In this document: positions 59,706-64,000 of the stretch, piece by piece | Position numbering within the stretch: position 1 is the stretch's first letter | Layout of the letters: each line of letters begins with the position of its first letter | Source: Microbispora siamensis | Lineage (GTDB): Bacteria > Actinomycetota > Actinomycetes > Streptosporangiales > Streptosporangiaceae | Reading direction: 5' to 3' | Assembly (NCBI RefSeq): GCF_016863095.1 | Contig: NZ_BOOF01000013.1 | Coordinates: forward strand, 62,001 to 126,000 | Length of the DNA stretch: 64,000 bases | Program-made: the position numbers and the translations under genes | The notes under the pieces: model-generated | Told to the model about the DNA's origin: nothing | What the model saw: only the letters and a program-made list of their open reading frames with translations | Database searches by the model: none

Positions 59706-60650
59706 ATGGCCCGGACCACGCCACTCGCCGCGTCCCCATCCCCCGCTCGCCCCGCCGACGTGCCCCGGCGTCGTGGCCTGATCGTCCTGCTCAGCGTGCT
59801 TGCAGGCGCGCTCGTCGCCGCGCTCTGGTCGTTCCGCCTGGTGGACAGCGTGATCGGCGACAACGTGGCGAACACGCTCCTCGGCTACGACGCCAAGCAC
59901 ACCGCGATCGGGGGTCTCGTCGCCGGCACGGTCTTCGCGTTCGTCTCGGGCCTGGCCGGGACGTTCACCGCGTGCAACATCGCCGTGTTCGGCGCGATCG
60001 CCCCCATGGCCGACTCCGCGGACGGCGGCGCCGGCCGGCTCAGGACCGCGCTGCGCCCGCTGAGCCGGCTCGCACTCGGCATGGTCGTCGTCTCCGCGGT
60101 GTACGGCGCTGCCGGGGCGCTGCTCGGCGACCGGCTCCCCCAGCTGTCGACCGCGCAGACGGCCTCCGGCCTGCCTCCCCGGCTGGTGCAGGCGTCCGTG
60201 GTCTTCGGGCTGATCGGCCTGGCCTTCGTGTATCTCGGCCTGGCGGCCCTGCGCATCGTGCCCGATCCGTTCGCCCGGCTGGCCGGTCGTTTCCCGCACG
60301 CCCGCCTCGTCGTGGTCGGCGGGCTGATCGGCGGGTTCCTCGTGGGCCGTCCGTTCCCGCTGTTCCACAAGCTGTTCGAGTACGCGGCGCAGACGCGCAA
60401 CCCGTTCTACGGCGCGGGCGTCTTCGTCCTGCAGTCACTCGGCAACATCACGATCATGGCGCTGCTGTTCGTGGTCCTCGTGTATGCGGGCAGGGGCCGT
60501 TTCACGCGATGGCTCACCGCGTCCCCCGCGCGGGTCGCGACGGTCACCGCCGTGGCCTTCCTCGTGGTCGGCGCCTTCACGTTCCTCTACTGGGACGTGC
60601 GGCTGCCCGCGAGGTTCGGGTACGGCTGGTTCCCCGCCGCCTCCTGGTAG
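59706..60650 (+). CDS. Polytopic membrane protein, possibly CcdA/DsbD-like
   Basis: A 314-residue protein with about seven or eight helices. The segment FVSGLAGTFTACNIAVFGAI resembles the first half of the CcdA/DsbD transmembrane electron-transfer domain, where a Cys sits in a Gly/Pro-rich helix. Only one such Cys is obvious, so thiol chemistry is not certain. GAAAGG precedes the ATG. It lies behind an AhpD-like gene carrying Cys-x-x-Cys, which makes a shared redox role plausible but unproven. Confidence 0.72.
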   Translation: MARTTPLAASPSPARPADVPRRRGLIVLLSVLAGALVAALWSFRLVDSVIGDNVANTLLGYDAKHTAIGGLVAGTVFAFVSGLAGTFTACNIAVFGAIAPMADSADGGAGRLRTALRPLSRLALGMVVVSAVYGAAGALLGDRLPQLSTAQTASGLPPRLVQASVVFGLIGLAFVYLGLAALRIVPDPFARLAGRFPHARLVVVGGLIGGFLVGRPFPLFHKLFEYAAQTRNPFYGAGVFVLQSLGNITIMALLFVVLVYAGRGRFTRWLTASPARVATVTAVAFLVVGAFTFLYWDVRLPARFGYGWFPAASW

Positions 60651-60653
60651 CGG

Positions 60654-61718
60654 TCACAGGCCGAGGGCCTCTTCGGCCAGCCTGGTCCCCTCCAACCGGG
60701 CGGCGATCTTGGCGAAGGCCGTCTCCCTGGAGGTCGAGACGTCGTCGGCGAACGGCGCGAAGCCGCAGTCGTCGCAGGTGCCGAGCCGTTCGGCCGGGAG
60801 GTGCCGGGCGGCTTCGAGGATCCGGTCGCGCACCTGCTCGGGCGTCTCCACCACCGGGTCGATCGGGTCGGTCACGCCCACGAAGATCCTCGCCTCGGCC
60901 GGGAGCGCGTCCGCGATCACGCGGAGCACGCGCTCCCGGTCGGGCTCGCTCGCGAGCTGGACGTAGAAGTTGCCCGCCTGGAGCCGGAAGAGCTTCGGCA
61001 GCAGCAGGGCGTAGTCGACGTCCGCGCTGTGCGTGGAGTCCTGGTCGCCGCCTGGACAGGTGTGCACCCCGATCCGGGCCCGCTCGGCCGCGGTGAACCA
61101 CTCCAGCACCCGGTTGTTCAGCGCGACGAAGTCGTCCAGCAGCCCGCCGGAGGGGTCGAGCTTGAGCGACAGCCGGCCCTCGGTGAAGTCCAGCTGCACC
61201 ACGTGGGCGCCCGCGTCGAGGCATCCGCGGATGTCCGCCTCGGCCTCGGCGACCAGGTCGTCCAGGAAGACCTTGCGCGGATAGCCGTCGACGCCTTCGG
61301 CCGGATACAGCAGGCTCAGCGCGGAGGGCGCGATGACGGCCTGCTTGACCGGCAGGTCCGTGTGCCGCCGGGCGGTGCGCAGATAGGTGTCGGCGTGGGT
61401 GGCGTAGCGGAACGGCCCCTCGGTGATCCGCGGCAGCTGCCGTGTGTGCCCGTCGGCGAACGGGATGACCGCGCCGTCCGGCGCGAGCGAGCCGAGCCCG
61501 GCGACCGGATAGGTGGCGAAGCTCGGCTTGGCCTGCTCGCCGTCGACCACGACCGGGCAGCCGAGCCGCTCCAGCCTGTCCAAGGTGTCGGCGACCGCCT
61601 CCTCCTGCCGCATGGCGAGTTCGTCGTCTTCGACCCGTCCCGCGGCGTGGCCGGTCAGGGCGGTCAGCAGGGTCGCGGGGCGGGGGAGGCTGCCGATGGG
61701 TTCGGTGGGGATGCTCAT
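60654..61718 (-). CDS. Cobalamin-independent methionine synthase (MetE) C-terminal domain-like protein
   Basis: A 354-residue stand-alone barrel of the MetE-C/UROD type. It starts PTEPIGSLPRPATLL. The zinc ligands are visible: His and Cys in GVHTCPGG, and Cys in LGTCDDCGFAPF. DFTEGRLSLKLDPSGG also matches the family. Lacking the MetE N-terminal half, it may be a methyltransferase for methionine or another thiol from a different methyl donor. TTAGG precedes the ATG poorly. It is convergent with the CcdA-like gene (3-base gap) and divergent from the YbjN gene. Confidence 0.92.
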   Translation of the reverse strand: MSIPTEPIGSLPRPATLLTALTGHAAGRVEDDELAMRQEEAVADTLDRLERLGCPVVVDGEQAKPSFATYPVAGLGSLAPDGAVIPFADGHTRQLPRITEGPFRYATHADTYLRTARRHTDLPVKQAVIAPSALSLLYPAEGVDGYPRKVFLDDLVAEAEADIRGCLDAGAHVVQLDFTEGRLSLKLDPSGGLLDDFVALNNRVLEWFTAAERARIGVHTCPGGDQDSTHSADVDYALLLPKLFRLQAGNFYVQLASEPDRERVLRVIADALPAEARIFVGVTDPIDPVVETPEQVRDRILEAARHLPAERLGTCDDCGFAPFADDVSTSRETAFAKIAARLEGTRLAEEALGL

Positions 61719-61897
61719 GCGGCGAAGCCTAAGGTGACCCTACGTGTCACAGCAATCACAGACTGGTAAGCGCGGCTACCACAAGCTGCGCGGCCGGCCG
61801 GAGGGGCCGGCACCGAAAGGCCGGACACCCTGGCCACCGAAGAATCGTGTGTCACGTCCGCCACTTCGGCGACGGCACGATGGGGCAGGATGGAGCG

Positions 61898-62332
61898 GTG
61901 ACGCCTTCCCCAGCGGTCGTCCAGCCGGACCGGGACCTCCTCGAGGAAATCCTGGACGAACTGGACATCGAGCACACCATTGACACAGAGGGCGACCTGG
62001 CGATCTCCACCGCCCACCTCACGATCTACTTCCTGTTCGGCAAGGAAGGAGACCTGTTCACCGTACGGTCCTTCTACGACAGGCAGTACTCGGTGGACGA
62101 CAAGCCGATGCTGCTCACGGCGCTCAACGAGTGGAACGCGGACACGATGTGGCCGAAGGTGTACGCGTTCACCCAGGACAACGGCACCATCCGGGTCGTC
62201 GGCGACTCCCAGGTCTACATCGGGGCCGGCGTCACGCGGGAGCACCTGACCACGATGGTGGCCCACTGGGTGAGGTTCTCGATCAAGTTCTACCGCTGGC
62301 TCACCGACCGGCTCGCCTTCGAGACCGACTGA
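61898..62332 (+). CDS. YbjN domain protein
   Basis: A 144-residue cytosolic protein with a YbjN/type-III-secretion-chaperone-like fold: LLEEILDELDIEHTIDTEGD, HLTIYFLFGKEGDLFTVRSF, LLTALNEWNADTMWPKVYAF, TMVAHWVRFSIKFYRWL. The family is widespread in actinobacteria, and its function is uncertain (often linked to stress or protein interactions). GTG 61898 is favoured by AGGATGGAG six bases before it. Its stop directly abuts the stop of the convergent TetR gene. Confidence 0.88.
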   Translation: MTPSPAVVQPDRDLLEEILDELDIEHTIDTEGDLAISTAHLTIYFLFGKEGDLFTVRSFYDRQYSVDDKPMLLTALNEWNADTMWPKVYAFTQDNGTIRVVGDSQVYIGAGVTREHLTTMVAHWVRFSIKFYRWLTDRLAFETD

Positions 62333-62968
62333 TCAGGCGGGCGGCGTCCCCGGCAACGCCTGCGACCGCGGCGCACGCAGCCCGTCGAGCACGATCCGCA
62401 GGTTGCGGCCCCACTGCTCGTCCCCGGCCCGGAGCCTGAGCGTGCGCGGACCGGTCGCCACGGCCGCCAGCAGGAACGGCACGTCCTGCCAGGCCACGTC
62501 GGCCCGCATCACCCCGGCCTCCTGCGCGCGTTCCACCAGGAGCCGTACGCCCTCCTGGATCTGCCCGAGAACCGGGTCGAGGTTCGGTCCGCAGGCGCCG
62601 CCCACGGCCTCGCGGATGCCGCAACTCTCCGCACGCAGCCGCACGTACGCGGCGGCGAAGGTCTCGAATCCGTGCCAGGGGTCGGGGTCGGCCGCGGCGT
62701 CCGCGGCCAGGTCGGCCATTTCGGCGAGCACCTCGTCGAGGACCGCCTCCAGCAGCGCCTCACGGGAGGACACGCGCCGGTAGAAGGTGCCGATGCCCAC
62801 GCCGGCCCTGCGGGCGATCTCGTGCGCCGTGACCTCGACTCCGATCTCGGCCACCGCCGCCCGCGCGGCCTCCACCAGCCGCTCCATGTTGCGCCGCGCG
62901 TCGGCCCGGGGCGTCCGCCCCGGCTCCGCCGCCAGCAGAACGCCGACCGCTCCGTCCCGACTGCTCAT
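62333..62968 (-). CDS. TetR/AcrR family regulator of the downstream-divergent oxidoreductase
   Basis: A 211-residue repressor. The helix-turn-helix is VTAHEIARRAGVGIGTFYRR, followed by helical effector domain GFETFAAAYVRLRAESCGIR and VPFLLAAVATGP. The C-terminal TetR_C_33-like form is common among regulators of reductases. It is divergent from the Gfo/Idh/MocA gene at 63060; two 17-bp inverted repeats in the 91-base gap are its likely operators. Confidence 0.94.
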   Translation of the reverse strand: MSSRDGAVGVLLAAEPGRTPRADARRNMERLVEAARAAVAEIGVEVTAHEIARRAGVGIGTFYRRVSSREALLEAVLDEVLAEMADLAADAAADPDPWHGFETFAAAYVRLRAESCGIREAVGGACGPNLDPVLGQIQEGVRLLVERAQEAGVMRADVAWQDVPFLLAAVATGPRTLRLRAGDEQWGRNLRIVLDGLRAPRSQALPGTPPA

Positions 62969-62986
62969 GACGGCAGCCTACCAACC

Positions 62987-63003
62987 GGACTCAGCGCGTC
63001 CGT
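62987..63003. promoter_or_regulatory. TetR operator 1 (CGGACTCAGCGCGTCCG)
   Basis: 17-bp inverted repeat with CGGAC/GTCCG arms, 18 bases upstream of the tetR start. It is nearly the reverse complement of operator 2. Confidence 0.75.
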
Positions 63004-63022
63004 TTATGCTAGGGTCGCAACC

Positions 63023-63039
63023 GGACGCACCGAGTCCGC
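63023..63039. promoter_or_regulatory. TetR operator 2 (CGGACGCACCGAGTCCG)
   Basis: Same arms and length as operator 1, centres 36 bases apart. TAGGGT at 63011-63016, between the two sites, may be the -10 of the oxidoreductase promoter. Confidence 0.75.
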
Positions 63040-63059
63040 TTATTGCGTGGAGGCGGAAA

Positions 63060-64000
63060 TGAGCAGAATCCGTGTGGGCATCGTCGGCGCCAACCCCGAG
63101 CGCGGCTGGGCGGTGCGCGCGCATGTGCCGGCGCTGCGGGCGCTGCCGGACTACGAGATCACGGCCGTGGCGACCAGCCGGGAGGACAGCGCCCGCGAGG
63201 CAGCCCGCCGCTTCGGCGCCGCGCACGCGTTCACCGATCCCCGGGCCCTTGCCGCGCACCCCGAGGTGGACCTCGTCGCCGTCACGGTCAAGGTCCCCCA
63301 CCATGCCGAACTCGTCGGCGCCGCCCTTGAGGCAGGCGCACACGTGCTGTGCGAATGGCCGCTGGCGCGGACGACCGCAGAGGCGCGGGACCTGCTCGAC
63401 CAGGCGCGGGCGGCCGGCGTGCGGCACGCGCTCGGGCTGCAGGGCCGGTTCGCCCCCGCCGTGACCTACGCCCGCGACCTGCTCAGGGACGGCGCGGTGG
63501 GCCGGGTCACCGCGGTGAACGTCCACTCGGCCGTCGGCAAGGGCGCGAACGGCAGGCTGCCGTCCTGGTCGGCGTACACGGTCACCCGGGCCGGCGCGGC
63601 CGGGCTGCTAGAGGTCGTGGGCGGGCACACCCTCGACGTCGTGGAGCATCTCCTGGGCGGTGTCGATTCCCTGTCCGCCACCCTCTCCGTCCAGCGCGGG
63701 CAGTACGTCATCGAGGAGAGCGGCGAGACGATCGAGGCCGACACCCCCGACCAGCTCCTGCTCTCCGCCACCATGACGAGCGGCGCCGTGGTCTCCCTGC
63801 ACCTCCACAGCGGCAAGGTCACCGAGCCGGGCGCGCGAATCGAGATCTCCGGCACGGAGGGCGACCTCGCCCTCGTGTCCACCGGCCCGGGCAGCCCGTA
63901 CGGCGTGCAGATCAGTGAGCTGCGCCTGTACGGGACGGCCGGCGGCGCGTGGAAGGAGCTGCCGATTCCCGAGGAGTACGTCCGGGTGCCCGGGGCGGCG
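63060..64000 (+). CDS. Gfo/Idh/MocA family NAD(P)-dependent oxidoreductase (partial, runs off window)
   Basis: The first 313 residues are present. The N-terminal Rossmann fold begins RIRVGIVGANPERGWAVRAH, with VAVTVKVPHHAELV and CEWPLA (the usual EKP is EWP here, so the catalytic-region Lys is replaced by Trp-Pro). The alpha/beta substrate domain has a GGHTLDVVEHLLG segment with His and Asp. GGAGG precedes the ATG. Similar proteins reduce sugars, inositols or bile pigments. The missing EKP Lys makes classical dehydrogenase activity uncertain. Regulated by the divergent TetR, by position. Confidence 0.9.

Noticed and set aside
61734-61897. Possible riboswitch or leader RNA in front of the MetE-like gene
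   Set aside because: Only a loose GTGAC/GTCAC pairing is visible; I could not recognise conserved SAM or cobalamin riboswitch elements.

Overview
The window is a chromosomal segment of a very GC-rich actinobacterium. Extreme G/C third positions, GTG/TTG starts, four-base ATGA/GTGA gene overlaps, an HrdB-type sigma factor with a long Ala/Lys/Pro and acidic N-terminal extension, ECF41, ROK and LacI regulators, and PASTA-less Ser/Thr kinases all point that way. The gene styles look like Streptosporangiales (Streptosporangiaceae), but I cannot fix the genus. I saw no rRNA, tRNA, CRISPR array, prophage or intact insertion sequence.

Layout. 0-5 kb: the principal sigma factor hrdB, a PAS-PAS-GAF-SpoIIE phosphatase and an HhH-GPD DNA repair protein, all on the minus strand. 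4.8-20.7 kb is mixed: two unfamiliar conserved genes, an orphan oligopeptide-binding lipoprotein, a membrane-anchored tandem CbbX-type AAA+ ATPase beside a TPR/membrane/split-barrel protein, an EmrB/QacA-type exporter, a DoxX protein, an EamA transporter, an orphan histidine kinase, an isopenicillin-N-synthase-like oxygenase and LtrA.

20.7-51.9 kb is dominated by plant-polysaccharide use and falls into three regulons. (a) GH3-LacI-GH1 is a tightly overlapping operon with two identical 14-bp palindromes 84 bp apart upstream. (b) GH31 alpha-xylosidase, an ABC importer and a secreted GH3 form a five-gene operon whose makeup suggests xyloglucan or xylo-oligosaccharide use; a ROK repressor gene lies about 15 kb away, and XylR-like sites precede both. 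(c) GH53 galactanase and GH42 beta-galactosidase are divergent from an ABC importer-LacI operon, with two related 16-bp operators in the shared promoter region, a complete galactan utilisation unit. Between (a) and (b) is a signalling cluster of two Ser/Thr kinases and a Pro-rich membrane protein that together carry four copies of a similar extracellular Cys...Cys-x-Trp domain. A decayed Rpn-family transposase gene lies between (b) and (c).

51.9-64 kb holds small regulator-target pairs: HxlR/MFS exporter, ECF41 sigma with its AhpD-like partner and a probable autoregulated promoter that would give a leaderless sigma mRNA, TetR/SDR with two matching operators and a truncated second SDR, and TetR/Gfo-Idh-MocA oxidoreductase with two matching operators. 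Also present are two very short ORFs with strong ribosome-binding sites, a PNPOx-like protein, a second AhpD-like/membrane protein pair, a MetE-C-terminal-like enzyme and a YbjN protein. The last gene runs off the window.
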